Below, piece by piece: positions 25,900 through 34,498 of a stretch of 64,000 bases of DNA; position 1 is the stretch's first letter, and every line of letters begins with the position of its first letter. This DNA is from Micromonospora saelicesensis (lineage in GTDB: Bacteria; Actinomycetota; Actinomycetes; Mycobacteriales; Micromonosporaceae). The notes under the pieces are model-generated. The model was not told the DNA's origin, ran no database searches, and worked only from the letters and a program-made list of their open reading frames with translations. Location of the stretch: positions 209,994-273,993 of the forward strand of contig NZ_FMCR01000009.1 in NCBI RefSeq assembly GCF_900091575.1. The letters are read 5' to 3'. Both the position numbers and the translations under genes were made by a program.

Positions 25900-26951
25900 C
25901 CCGTCCGGCCGCCCGCAGCGGTTCCCGCGCGTCCGCCGACCGGCTGGCCCGACTGCTCAACCTGGTGCCCTACCTGCTGGCCCGGCCCGGCATCGAGATC
26001 GCCGAGGCGGCCGGTGACCTGGGTGTCACCGAGCGCCAGATCCGGGAGGACCTGGAGCTGCTCTGGGTGTGCGGGCTCCCCGGGTACGGCCCCGGTGACC
26101 TGATCGACATGGCGTTCGACGGTGACCGGGTGACCATCACCTACGACGCCGGCATCGACCGGCCGTTGCGACTGACCCCCGACGAGGCCCTGGCACTGGT
26201 GGTGGCGCTGCGGATGTTGGCCGAGACCCCCGGGGTGGCCAACCGGGAGGCCGTCGAACGGGCCCTCGCCAAGATCGAGGACGCGGGCGACCTGGTGGGC
26301 GCGCCGGTGGCGGTCCGGTTGCCCGGGGACACCCCGCGGGTCGAGGCGCTGCGCGCCGCCGTGGAGGGCGGCAAGGCCCTGCGGATCACCTACTACACGG
26401 CCGCTCGGGACGAGACCACCGAGCGCGTCATCGACCCGCTGCGGATGCTGATGGTCGGCGGCCGGGCGTACGTGGAGGCGTGGTGTCGGCGCGCGGAGGC
26501 CGTCCGGCTGTTCCGCGCCGACCGGATCGACGCGGTCACCGAGTTGGACGAGCCGGCCACGGTGCCGCCGCAGGCCGTCCCGCACGACCTCACCGAGGGC
26601 ATCTTCCGCCCCTCGGCCGACCTGCCGCTGATCACCCTGCGCATCGGCCGGGGCGAGCGGTGGATCACCGAGTACTACCCGTGCGAGCGGGTGGAGGCCG
26701 GCGACGGCGACCAGTGGCTCGTCTCCCTGCGGGTCACCGACCTGGGGTGGGCCCGCCGGTTCGTGCTGGGCCTCGGCCCGGAGGTGACGGTGGTCGCCCC
26801 GGTCGAGTTGGCCGAGCAGGTGCGGGCGACGGCGGCCGCCGCGCTGGAGGCGTACGCCGTGCCCACGCCCGCGGCCGTGCCCCGGCCGCCTGAGGTCGAC
26901 CCGGAGCGTGCGCCGTCGGGTGACCCGGCGGTGGCCGGCCGCACCCAGTAG
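25896..26951 (+). CDS. pafC: WYL-domain DNA-damage regulator PafC
   Basis: This is the partner of PafB. The 351-residue protein has an N-terminal helix-turn-helix (RLARLLNLVPYLLARPGIEIAEAA, then TERQIREDLELLWVCGLPG) and a WYL domain near residues 150-220 with DPLRMLMVGGRAYVEAWC and FRADRI. The C-terminal 30 residues are proline-rich and disordered. Its stop codon TAG is part of the TAGGCT promoter element of the next gene. Confidence 0.94.
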   Translation: MTRPAARSGSRASADRLARLLNLVPYLLARPGIEIAEAAGDLGVTERQIREDLELLWVCGLPGYGPGDLIDMAFDGDRVTITYDAGIDRPLRLTPDEALALVVALRMLAETPGVANREAVERALAKIEDAGDLVGAPVAVRLPGDTPRVEALRAAVEGGKALRITYYTAARDETTERVIDPLRMLMVGGRAYVEAWCRRAEAVRLFRADRIDAVTELDEPATVPPQAVPHDLTEGIFRPSADLPLITLRIGRGERWITEYYPCERVEAGDGDQWLVSLRVTDLGWARRFVLGLGPEVTVVAPVELAEQVRATAAAALEAYAVPTPAAVPRPPEVDPERAPSGDPAVAGRTQ

Positions 26952-26954
26952 GCT
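26949..26954 (+). promoter_or_regulatory. -10 element of the small membrane/coiled-coil gene
   Basis: TAGGCT overlaps the pafC stop codon and ends 7 bases before GTG 26962, fitting a leaderless message. Confidence 0.58.
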
Positions 26955-26961
26955 GACCGCC

Positions 26962-27207
26962 GTGCTGATCTGGATCGTGCTCGCGGTGGTGCTGCTACCC
27001 CTCGTGGCGCTCGCGTTGGCCGTGCGCCCGGTGCTGGCCCGACTGCCCCGACTGCGCCGCGCCGCCGTGGCGTTGCAGCGGCGGGCCGCCGAGGCCGAGG
27101 CGCTGCGGGAAACCGCCGAGGCGCTGCAACGGCGTGCCGAGGAAGTCCAACGTCGGCTCGACACCACCTCCCAGCGACTCGCGGTGATCAAGGCCAAGCG
27201 CGGCTGA
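26962..27207 (+). CDS. Small membrane-anchored coiled-coil protein
   Basis: This 81-residue protein has an N-terminal hydrophobic helix (LIWIVLAVVLLPLVALALAV) followed by an Arg/Ala/Glu-rich helix with heptad character (ALQRRAAEAEALRETAEALQ). No named family is recognised. It lies between pafC and tatA, a position in which small membrane proteins are common in actinobacteria. Confidence 0.72.
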   Translation: MLIWIVLAVVLLPLVALALAVRPVLARLPRLRRAAVALQRRAAEAEALRETAEALQRRAEEVQRRLDTTSQRLAVIKAKRG

Positions 27208-27316
27208 TCGGGTACGCACCCGGCGGTGGTTGACGGATCATCGCGGGTTGGTCAAGACTTCACCCTCCCGCCCAGACCACCACCACCCAGTGGGTGGCGG
27301 GCAGCCGATCCGCACG

Positions 27317-27322
27317 TACGAT
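27317..27322 (+). promoter_or_regulatory. Possible -10 element of tatA
   Basis: TACGAT lies 44 bases upstream of the tatA ATG, which has a CTGGAG ribosome site; unlike many neighbours, tatA would have a normal leader. Confidence 0.4.
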
Positions 27323-27366
27323 GGGCTGCGTACCACCCCCCGGACACAGAGCGACTGGAGCTTCTC

Positions 27367-27681
27367 ATGGGTGCCCTCAAGCCGTGGCACATCGCTGTTC
27401 TCGTGGTTGTGCTGATCCTGCTCTTCGGGGCGAAGCGGCTCCCCGACGCGGCCCGTTCGCTGGGTCGGTCGCTGCGGATCATCAAGGCCGAGACCAAGAG
27501 CCTGCAGGAAGACGACCGCGACCTCGCCGAGAAGGCCGACGCGCAGGCCGGCTACCAGCCGCTGCCGCCGCACGCCGGGCAGCAGGCGCCGTACGCTGGC
27601 CAGCCGCAGCAGGCCCCGTACCAGCAGGCGCCGCCGCAGCAGCCGGTCGTCGACCCGGTGCACCGCGTCCGCGACAACTGA
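27367..27681 (+). CDS. tatA: Twin-arginine translocase subunit TatA
   Basis: TatA oligomerises to open the membrane for folded Tat substrates. The 104-residue protein has the family's N-terminal helix (WHIAVLVVVLILLFGAKRLPDAARSLGRS), where the FGAKRLP hinge leads to an amphipathic helix. The last 45 residues are a disordered Gln/Pro/Ala-rich tail (PYAGQPQQAPYQQAPPQQP). tatC follows after 18 bases. The GH127-like gene at 37.5 kb encodes a likely Tat substrate. Confidence 0.95.
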   Translation: MGALKPWHIAVLVVVLILLFGAKRLPDAARSLGRSLRIIKAETKSLQEDDRDLAEKADAQAGYQPLPPHAGQQAPYAGQPQQAPYQQAPPQQPVVDPVHRVRDN

Positions 27682-27699
27682 CCGAAGGGCCCCACTACC

Positions 27700-28650
27700 G
27701 TGGCCTTCGCACTGCGTAAACGCGGCCCGAGCACGTTCGAGCGGGCCGCCGACGGCTCGATGACGCTCATCGAGCACGTCCGCGAGCTGCGCAATCGTCT
27801 CTTCCGCGCGTCCGTGGCGATCCTGATCGGCTTCGGCTTCGGTTTCTGGTTGGCCAAGCCGGTGCTGCACCTGCTCCAGCAGCCCTACTGTGACCTGCCG
27901 CAGGCCAGATACGTCGACGGCAAGTGTGAGTTCGTGCAGCTCGGCCCGGCCGACCTGTTCCTGCTCAACCTGAAGGTCGCGCTCTGGGTCGGGTTGATCG
28001 TGGCCGCGCCGATCTGGCTCTACCAGCTCTGGGCGTTCATCGCGCCCGGCCTGCACCGGCACGAGCGGCGCTACGCGTACTTCTTCACCGCCCTCGCCGC
28101 GCCGCTGTTCGCGGCCGGTGCGGTGCTGGCGTACTTCGTCACGGCCAAGGGCCTGGAGTTCCTGCTCAGCATCTCGGACAGCGAGATCAGCACGACTCTG
28201 GAGATCACCAAGTACATCTCCTTCGTCACCAACCTGATCCTGTTGTTCGGTGTGGCCTTCGAGTTCCCGCTCGTCGTACTGATGCTCAACTTCGTGGGCA
28301 TCGCCAGCGCCAAGCGGTTGCTCAGCTGGTGGCGCGTGGCGATCTTCGTGTTCTTCGCGTTCTCCGCGGTGGTCACCCCGACACCGGACCCGTTCGGGAT
28401 GACGGCCCTGGCGATCTGCCTCTCCGCGCTCTACTTCGGCGCGGTGGGCATCGCCTTCCTCAACGACAAGCGGCGTGGGCGGGGCAAGGAGATCTACGCC
28501 GGCATCGACGACGACGAGGTGTCGCCGCTGGAGTTCGACGCGGACCCGGTCGTGGCCGGGCAGCGGGTCGACTCGACCGCGCCGATCGGCGTACCCGAAC
28601 CGGTCGCCCCACCGGCGCCGATCGAGCGTCGCTACGACGACATGACCTGA
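27700..28650 (+). CDS. tatC: Twin-arginine translocase subunit TatC
   Basis: TatC binds the twin-arginine signal peptide. The 316-residue protein has six hydrophobic helices, the N-terminal SMTLIEHVRELRNRLFRA (conserved E-L-R-R-pattern) and FGVAFEFPLVVLML with the conserved phenylalanine-glutamate. The C-terminal 60 residues form a charged, disordered extension. Start is GTG 27700. A hairpin terminator follows. Confidence 0.96.
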   Translation: MAFALRKRGPSTFERAADGSMTLIEHVRELRNRLFRASVAILIGFGFGFWLAKPVLHLLQQPYCDLPQARYVDGKCEFVQLGPADLFLLNLKVALWVGLIVAAPIWLYQLWAFIAPGLHRHERRYAYFFTALAAPLFAAGAVLAYFVTAKGLEFLLSISDSEISTTLEITKYISFVTNLILLFGVAFEFPLVVLMLNFVGIASAKRLLSWWRVAIFVFFAFSAVVTPTPDPFGMTALAICLSALYFGAVGIAFLNDKRRGRGKEIYAGIDDDEVSPLEFDADPVVAGQRVDSTAPIGVPEPVAPPAPIERRYDDMT

Positions 28651-28674
28651 CGGCCCCGCGCCGACCGGTCCACC

Positions 28675-28705
28675 GACGCCGTCCCCGTTCACCGGGGGCG
28701 GCGTC
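28675..28705 (+). terminator. Hairpin terminator after tatC
   Basis: A 13-bp stem (28675-28687 with 28693-28705, one mismatch) with a TTCAC loop lies 25 bases after the tatC stop. Confidence 0.7.
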
Positions 28706-28783
28706 GTCGCGTCACCTCGCGCGTCGGCGGCGGGACTGACGGTGACGGCACCTGCCCCTGGTGAACGGCGGGTGTCCGACCGG

Positions 28784-28789
28784 TACGGT
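28784..28789 (+). promoter_or_regulatory. -10 element of the DAG-kinase-like gene (leaderless)
   Basis: TACGGT ends 7 bases before GTG 28797. Confidence 0.55.
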
Positions 28790-28796
28790 GCTGCCC

Positions 28797-29711
28797 GTGA
28801 CCGCAGACGATCACCTGCCCGGCCCGGTCGCCGTGCTCGCCAACCCGACCGCCGGTCGTGGACGGCACAGGACGTTGCTGCCCCGGCTGCTGGACGGCTT
28901 GGCCGCCGCGGGGCGGCCGATCCGGTTGCTGCCGGCGTCCAGCCCCGCCGAGGCGGAGGCGGCGTGCCGAACCGCCGTCGCCGAGGGCGCTGGCGCGTTG
29001 GTGGCGGTCGGTGGGGACGGCACCGTGCACCGGGCGTTGCAGGCGGTCGCCGGGACCGCCGTGCCGTTCGGCCCGATCCCGGCCGGCACCGGCAACGACT
29101 TCGCCCTGGACACCGGCTTCCCGGCCGACCCCCTTGCGGCGGCGGCGGTGATCGCCGAGGCGGTGCGCGACGGCCGCAGCCAACCGGTCGACCTGGCCCG
29201 GATGGTCGGGGTCGACGGCACCGAGCGCTGGTACGGGGCGGTCCTCGCGGCCGGGTTCGACGCGATCGTCAACGAGCGGGCCAACCGGATGCGCTGGCCC
29301 CGCGGCCCGCGCCGATACGACCTGGCGATCCTGGTCGAGCTGGCACGGCTGCGCCCACGCCGCTACACGCTGCGCCTCGACGGGGTGCCGCACGACCTGG
29401 ACGCGGTGCTCGTGGCGGTGGGCAACTGCCCCACGTACGGCGGTGGGATGCGGATCTGCCCCGACGCGGACCCGACCGACGGACTGCTCGACGTGGTGGT
29501 GGCGGGTCGGGTCAACCGGCGGACCCTGGTCCGGGTGAAGCCGCGCATCTACCAGGGCACCCACGTCAGCCACCCGCTGGTGCGCAGTTTCCGGGCCCGC
29601 ACTGTGGAGTTGGCCGCCGAGGGCATCACCTCGTACGCCGACGGGGAACGCTCCCTGCGGCTGCCGGTGACGATCAGCGCGGTTCCGGGCGCCCTGCGGC
29701 TGCTGCGTTGA
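28797..29711 (+). CDS. Diacylglycerol kinase-type lipid kinase
   Basis: This 304-residue protein of the DAGK/YegS/LCB5 family phosphorylates lipid hydroxyls with ATP. LANPTAGRGRHR opens the catalytic domain, GGDGTVHRAL is the nucleotide-binding GGDGT motif and GPIPAGTGNDFA the following conserved loop. The C-terminal half is the second beta domain. The last 38 bases overlap the convergent EamA gene. The lipid substrate is unknown. Confidence 0.92.
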   Translation: MTADDHLPGPVAVLANPTAGRGRHRTLLPRLLDGLAAAGRPIRLLPASSPAEAEAACRTAVAEGAGALVAVGGDGTVHRALQAVAGTAVPFGPIPAGTGNDFALDTGFPADPLAAAAVIAEAVRDGRSQPVDLARMVGVDGTERWYGAVLAAGFDAIVNERANRMRWPRGPRRYDLAILVELARLRPRRYTLRLDGVPHDLDAVLVAVGNCPTYGGGMRICPDADPTDGLLDVVVAGRVNRRTLVRVKPRIYQGTHVSHPLVRSFRARTVELAAEGITSYADGERSLRLPVTISAVPGALRLLR

Positions 29712-30585
29712 CCCGTACCGCACCGATGCTGGCGGCGATGACCAGCACGATGGCGGCGCATTCCAGCAGGGTCAGGGCCTGCCGCAGCACCAGCCACCCG
29801 GCGAGCGTGGCGACGGCCGGGCCGAGGCTCATCAGCACCGCGAAGGTGGCGGTGGGCATCCGCCGCAGCGCCAGCAGCTCCAGGGTGTAGGGCAGCCCGG
29901 AGGCGAGCACCGCGAGGGCGGCGCCGAGCGCCAGCACCGGCGGGTCGAGCAGCACCGCGCCGCCGTCGATGATGCCCAGCGGCAGGGTGACCAGCGCGGC
30001 GAGGGTCAGCGCCAGGGCCAGCCCGTCCGCGCCGGGAAAGCGACCGCCGACCCGGGCGCTCAGCACGATGTACGCGGCCCACATGGCGCCCGCGCCGAAC
30101 GCGAAGGCCACCCCGACCGGGTTCAGCCGGTCGAAGCCGCCCTGCCCGAGCAGTGCCACCCCGGCCAGTGCGAGACCCGCCCAGCCCCAGCTGGCCAGTC
30201 GACGGGCGGAGAACACCGACAGCGCCAACGGGCCGAGCACCTCGAGCGTCACCGCCGGGCCCAGCGGGATGCGTTCGATGGCCTGGTAGAACAGCGAGTT
30301 CATGCCGGCCAGCGCCAGCCCGAACGCGCCGGCGGCGAGCCAGGCCGACCGGTCGTGTCCGCGCAGTCGGGGCCGGCACACGACGAGCAGCAGCACCGCC
30401 GAGATGGTGAGCCGCAGGGTCACCGCGCCGGCCACCCCGGTACGCGGGAAGAGCAACGCGGCCACGGCGGAGCCGAACTGCACCGACAGGGCCCCGCCGA
30501 GCACCAGCCCCACGGCGGCGACGCCAGCGCGCCGGGCTGGTGGCGTCTCGGCCGGTGCCGTCGTGGGCAGCAGGATCTCGGTCAC
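29674..30585 (-). CDS. EamA/RhtA-type drug-metabolite transporter
   Basis: This 303-residue protein has about ten hydrophobic helices arranged as two EamA repeats (VGLVLGGALSVQFGSAVAALLF and GVAFAFGAGAMWAAYIVLSARVG are the equivalent openings). RhtA-like members export amino acids such as threonine or homoserine. GTG 30585 is preferred because a TACCGT -10 ends 7 bases before it; GTG 30591 is the alternative. Confidence 0.88.
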   Translation of the reverse strand: MTEILLPTTAPAETPPARRAGVAAVGLVLGGALSVQFGSAVAALLFPRTGVAGAVTLRLTISAVLLLVVCRPRLRGHDRSAWLAAGAFGLALAGMNSLFYQAIERIPLGPAVTLEVLGPLALSVFSARRLASWGWAGLALAGVALLGQGGFDRLNPVGVAFAFGAGAMWAAYIVLSARVGGRFPGADGLALALTLAALVTLPLGIIDGGAVLLDPPVLALGAALAVLASGLPYTLELLALRRMPTATFAVLMSLGPAVATLAGWLVLRQALTLLECAAIVLVIAASIGAVRVNAAAAGRPEPR

Positions 30586-30592
30586 GGGCACG

Positions 30593-30598
30593 ACGGTA
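30593..30598 (-). promoter_or_regulatory. -10 element of the EamA gene (leaderless)
   Basis: On the minus strand TACCGT ends 7 bases before GTG 30585. Confidence 0.55.
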
Positions 30599-30674
30599 GG
30601 CCGTCCGCCCTGGCCAACCTGCGGCGGTGTCCACCGGCGTGACCACCGGTGGCCACGGGTCGGGCCAGTGCCGG

Positions 30675-31445
30675 TCAGCCGGGTAGGGCGAGGTCGAGCA
30701 CCGCGCCCAACCCGTTCTCCCGGCCCGGCTCGGCTGCCGGGAGCACCAGCACCGAGCAGCCGGCGGCCACCGCACCCGCGTCGGCCGGGGTGTCACCGAC
30801 CATCAGGGTCTGCTCCGGGTCGACGCCCAGCATGCCGCAGGCACGCCAGAAGATCGCCGGGTCGGGTTTGCAGCGCCCCACCTCGTAGGAGAGCGCGAAC
30901 GCGCCGACCAGGTCGGTCAGCCCCCAGGCGTCGAAGTGTGGCCGCAGGTCGAAGCCGATGTTGCTGACCACCGCCACCGGCACCCCGGCGTCGCGCAGCG
31001 CGGTCAGCGTGGGGGCGGTGTCGGCGTACGGCAGCCAGCCCTCCGTGGTCAGCAGCCGCTCGTAGAGCGCGTCGGCGAAGCCGTCGATACCGGCGTCGAC
31101 GGTCTCGGCCAGCCCGGTGTACGCGCCCCGGTGGGCGTGTTGGTAGAGGTCCCGGTCGGCCCACAGTTCGGCGAGTCGGGGCGGCACCCGTGCCGGCAGT
31201 GGCCCGCCGGCGCGCCCGGCGGTCAGCAGCCGGTCGGCCAGCGAGGTGGCGCGGACCCGGTCCAGGGTGACGCCGCACGCCGCCGCGGCCTCCAACACCC
31301 ACCGCTGGGGATCCTCCACCTGGGCCAGGGTGCCGTGGAAGTCGAAGAGCACCGCCTTGACAGGGCGTCGCGACGCCCGGCGGGCGGCGGGCGCCTCGGC
31401 GGTGCCCGGCGGACTGGTCTGGGGCGGTTCGGCATGGTCCGGCAC
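30675..31445 (-). CDS. HAD family hydrolase
   Basis: This 256-residue haloacid-dehalogenase-type phosphatase has all four motifs: FDFHGTLA (nucleophile aspartate; the second acidic residue of the usual DxD is replaced by histidine), VVSNIGF, the lysine in GRCKPDPAIF and MVGDTPADA. The DxH change at motif I may affect catalysis, since the second aspartate normally acts as general acid. GTG 31445 fits the leaderless -10 spacing of the neighbourhood. The substrate is unknown. Confidence 0.87.
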   Translation of the reverse strand: MPDHAEPPQTSPPGTAEAPAARRASRRPVKAVLFDFHGTLAQVEDPQRWVLEAAAACGVTLDRVRATSLADRLLTAGRAGGPLPARVPPRLAELWADRDLYQHAHRGAYTGLAETVDAGIDGFADALYERLLTTEGWLPYADTAPTLTALRDAGVPVAVVSNIGFDLRPHFDAWGLTDLVGAFALSYEVGRCKPDPAIFWRACGMLGVDPEQTLMVGDTPADAGAVAAGCSVLVLPAAEPGRENGLGAVLDLALPG

Positions 31446-31452
31446 GCCGTGC

Positions 31453-31458
31453 ACCCTA
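31453..31458 (-). promoter_or_regulatory. -10 element of the HAD gene (leaderless)
   Basis: On the minus strand TAGGGT ends 7 bases before GTG 31445. Confidence 0.55.
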
Positions 31459-31518
31459 CCGACCGCCCCCGACCGTGCCTCCGGACGGCCTTGTGGGGTG
31501 ACATGACTCGGCACGCAC

Positions 31519-31524
31519 TAATCT
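31519..31524 (+). promoter_or_regulatory. -10 element of helY (leaderless)
   Basis: TAATCT ends 7 bases before the helY ATG at 31532. Confidence 0.58.
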
Positions 31525-31531
31525 TGGTGGC

Positions 31532-34333
31532 ATGTCGAGCCCCGCCGAGCGGTACGCAGCGGCGCGCCGCAAGGCCGCACAAGCCGCACAGTTTCCGGCG
31601 CTGGACGAGTTCGCCCTCGAGTTGGGGTTCGACCTCGACGACTTCCAGCGGGAGGCGTGTCAGTCGCTGGAGCGGGGCAGCGGTGTGCTGGTCTGCGCTC
31701 CCACCGGCGCCGGTAAGACGGTGGTCGGGGAGTTCGCCGTCCACCTGGCGTTGCGTGGGCGGCCCGACGACCCGGTGCCCGCCGCCGACGCGACGACCCC
31801 ACCGGCCCGGCGCAAGTGCTTCTACACCACGCCGATCAAGGCGTTGTCCAACCAGAAGTACCACGACCTGGTTGCCCGGTACGGCGCCGAGCAGGTCGGT
31901 CTGCTGACCGGCGACAACGCGATCAACGGCGACGCGCCGGTGGTGGTGATGACCACCGAGGTGCTGCGCAACATGCTGTACGCGGGCTCCAGCACCCTCC
32001 AGGGCCTCGCGTACGTGGTGATGGACGAGGTGCACTACCTGGCCGACCGGTTCCGCGGTGGGGTCTGGGAAGAGGTGATCATTCACCTGCCCGCCTCCGT
32101 CACCCTGGTCTCGTTGTCGGCGACCGTCTCCAACGCCGAGGAGTTCGCCGACTGGCTGGTCACCGTGCGCGGCGAAACCGCCGTGGTGGTCAGCGAGCAC
32201 CGGCCGGTGCCGTTGTGGCAGCACATGCTGGTCGGCAAGCGGATGTTCGACCTGTTCCACGACGCCGACGCCGCCCGCAAGCACGACGTGCACCCGGAGC
32301 TGCTGCGCTACACCCGGGAGACAGTGCGGCGGCTGGAGTTGGGCGAGGGGCGCAGCGCCGGGCCCGGTGCCGGTCGGCGTGGCCCGCGCTGGCGCGGCCC
32401 GTTGCGCCCGGACATCGTCGACCGACTGGACCGGGAGGGTCTGCTACCGGCGATCCTGTTCATCTTCAGCCGGGCCGGTTGCGCCGCCGCGGTGCAGCAG
32501 TGTCTCGCCGCCGGGCTGCGGCTCACCTCGGCGGAGGAGCGGGCCGAGATCCGCCGGGTCGTCGAGTCGCGGGTCACGGCCATTCCCGGCGAGGACCTGT
32601 CGGTCCTGGGCTACTGGGAGTGGCTGGACGGCCTGGAGCGCGGCCTGGCCGCCCACCACGCCGGCATGCTGCCGGTGTTCAAGGAGATCGTCGAGGAGCT
32701 GTTCGTCCGCGGCCTGGTCAAGGCGGTCTTCGCCACCGAGACGCTGGCGTTGGGCATCAACATGCCGGCCCGCTGCGTGGTGCTGGAACGGCTGGTCAAG
32801 TACAACGGCGAGGCGCACGTCGACCTGACCCCGGGGGAGTACACCCAGCTCACCGGGCGCGCCGGCCGCCGGGGCATCGACGTGGAGGGGCACGCCGTCG
32901 TGGTGTGGTCCCCGGAGACCGACCCACGGCACGTGGCCGGGCTCGCGTCCACCCGCACCTATCCGCTGCGCTCCAGCTTCCGGCCGTCGTACAACATGGC
33001 GGTGAACCTGGTCGGCACTGTCGGCGCGGAGCCGGCCCGGGCCCTGCTGGAGTCCTCGTTCGCCCAGTTCCAGGCGGACCGGTCGGTGGTCGGCCTGGCC
33101 CGGCAGGTGCAGCGCAACACCGAGACCATCGAGGCGTACGGCGCGGAGGCCGCCTGCCACCACGGCGACTTCGACGAGTACTTCGCGCTGCGGGTGGCGA
33201 TCGCCGACCGGGAGAAGGCGATCGCCCGGCAGGGGCAGACCCAGCGCAAGGCCGCCGCGGTGGCCTCGTTGGAGCGGCTGCGGGTCGGCGACGTGATCCG
33301 GGTGCCGTCGGGCCGTCGGGCCGGGCTGGCAGTGGTGCTGGACCCGGCGACCGGTGGGTTCGGTGAGCCCCGGCCGCTGGTGCTCACCCAGGACCGTTGG
33401 GCCGGGCGGGTCAGCCCCGGCGACTTCACCACTCCGGCCGAGGTGTTGGCCCGGATCCGGGTGCCCAAGCACTTCAACCACCGGTCCCCGGGCGCCCGGC
33501 GGGATCTCGCCGCCGAGGTCAGCGGCACCGGCCTGGATCGGCACGGCGGCCGACGCGGCGGCCGTTCCCGGCAGGTGACCGGCGAGGACCACCAGATCAC
33601 CCAGCTCCGCACCGAGCTGCGTCACCACCCCTGCCACGCCTGCCCCGAGCGGGAGGAGCACGCCCGCTGGGCGGAGCGGCGCCGACGGCTGGAGCGCGAC
33701 ACCGAGGAGCTGCGCGAGCGCGTCAGTGGTCGTACGGGGTCCCTCGCTCGAACGTTCGACCGGATCGTGGCGCTGCTGACCGAGCGTGGCTACCTCGCCC
33801 GCGACGGTGCGGTCACCGACGCCGGTCGGATGCTGGGCCGGATCTGGACCGAGGCGGACCTGCTGGTCGCCGAGTGCCTGCGCCGGGGGGTGTGGAACGG
33901 GTTGTCCCCGGCCGAGCTGGCCGCCGCCGTGTCCGTGGTGGTGTTCGAGGCGCGCCGCGATGTCGACGAGCGGGCGTCGCTGCCGCGCGGGCCGGTGGCC
34001 GACGCGGTGGACGAGACGCTGAAGCTGTGGGGGGAGATCGAGGCCGACGAGGCGGCGCGGGGGCTGACGGCCACCCGGGAGCCGGATCTCGGTTTCGCCT
34101 GGCCCGTATACCGGTGGGCGCGGGGCGAGGCGCTGGCCAAGGTGCTCGGCAGCGGTCACGAGATCGATGGTGAGATGCCCGCCGGTGACTTCGTCCGGTG
34201 GGCCCGACAGGTCGTCGACCTGCTCGGTCAGATTGCCGACTCTGGCGGTGCCACAACGGAGCTGCGGTCGACGGCTCGACAGGCTATAGCGGCCGTCAAT
34301 CGAGGCGTTCTCGCGTACCACACGTCAGCCTGA
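31532..34333 (+). CDS. helY: Ski2/Mtr4-like DEVH RNA helicase HelY
   Basis: This is a 933-residue superfamily 2 helicase. Walker A is APTGAGKT (residues 56-63), motif II DEVH (165-168), motif III SAT (196-198); the second RecA domain shows AAHHAGMLP, ETLALGINMPA and QLTGRAGRRGID. The C-terminal third contains the DSHCT domain of Ski2-type helicases. A CHACPEREEHARW segment near residue 710 may bind metal. HelY next to tatAC is the order seen in mycobacteria. A role in RNA processing is inferred from eukaryotic homologues. Confidence 0.95.
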   Translation: MSSPAERYAAARRKAAQAAQFPALDEFALELGFDLDDFQREACQSLERGSGVLVCAPTGAGKTVVGEFAVHLALRGRPDDPVPAADATTPPARRKCFYTTPIKALSNQKYHDLVARYGAEQVGLLTGDNAINGDAPVVVMTTEVLRNMLYAGSSTLQGLAYVVMDEVHYLADRFRGGVWEEVIIHLPASVTLVSLSATVSNAEEFADWLVTVRGETAVVVSEHRPVPLWQHMLVGKRMFDLFHDADAARKHDVHPELLRYTRETVRRLELGEGRSAGPGAGRRGPRWRGPLRPDIVDRLDREGLLPAILFIFSRAGCAAAVQQCLAAGLRLTSAEERAEIRRVVESRVTAIPGEDLSVLGYWEWLDGLERGLAAHHAGMLPVFKEIVEELFVRGLVKAVFATETLALGINMPARCVVLERLVKYNGEAHVDLTPGEYTQLTGRAGRRGIDVEGHAVVVWSPETDPRHVAGLASTRTYPLRSSFRPSYNMAVNLVGTVGAEPARALLESSFAQFQADRSVVGLARQVQRNTETIEAYGAEAACHHGDFDEYFALRVAIADREKAIARQGQTQRKAAAVASLERLRVGDVIRVPSGRRAGLAVVLDPATGGFGEPRPLVLTQDRWAGRVSPGDFTTPAEVLARIRVPKHFNHRSPGARRDLAAEVSGTGLDRHGGRRGGRSRQVTGEDHQITQLRTELRHHPCHACPEREEHARWAERRRRLERDTEELRERVSGRTGSLARTFDRIVALLTERGYLARDGAVTDAGRMLGRIWTEADLLVAECLRRGVWNGLSPAELAAAVSVVVFEARRDVDERASLPRGPVADAVDETLKLWGEIEADEAARGLTATREPDLGFAWPVYRWARGEALAKVLGSGHEIDGEMPAGDFVRWARQVVDLLGQIADSGGATTELRSTARQAIAAVNRGVLAYHTSA

Positions 34334-34498
34334 TGATCACGCTCAGTCATTATCGTCGGTGAATCGACGCAGCGGACGGTCACCGCAACGGCACCCCTCG
34401 GATAGCCCCGGGGGCACTGTTGCGCCTGATCACAGGACCCCTGATCATTGCCGAGGCGTCTTGTTGACGCGTCGGTAACGAATGGGGAGAAAGCCGCC

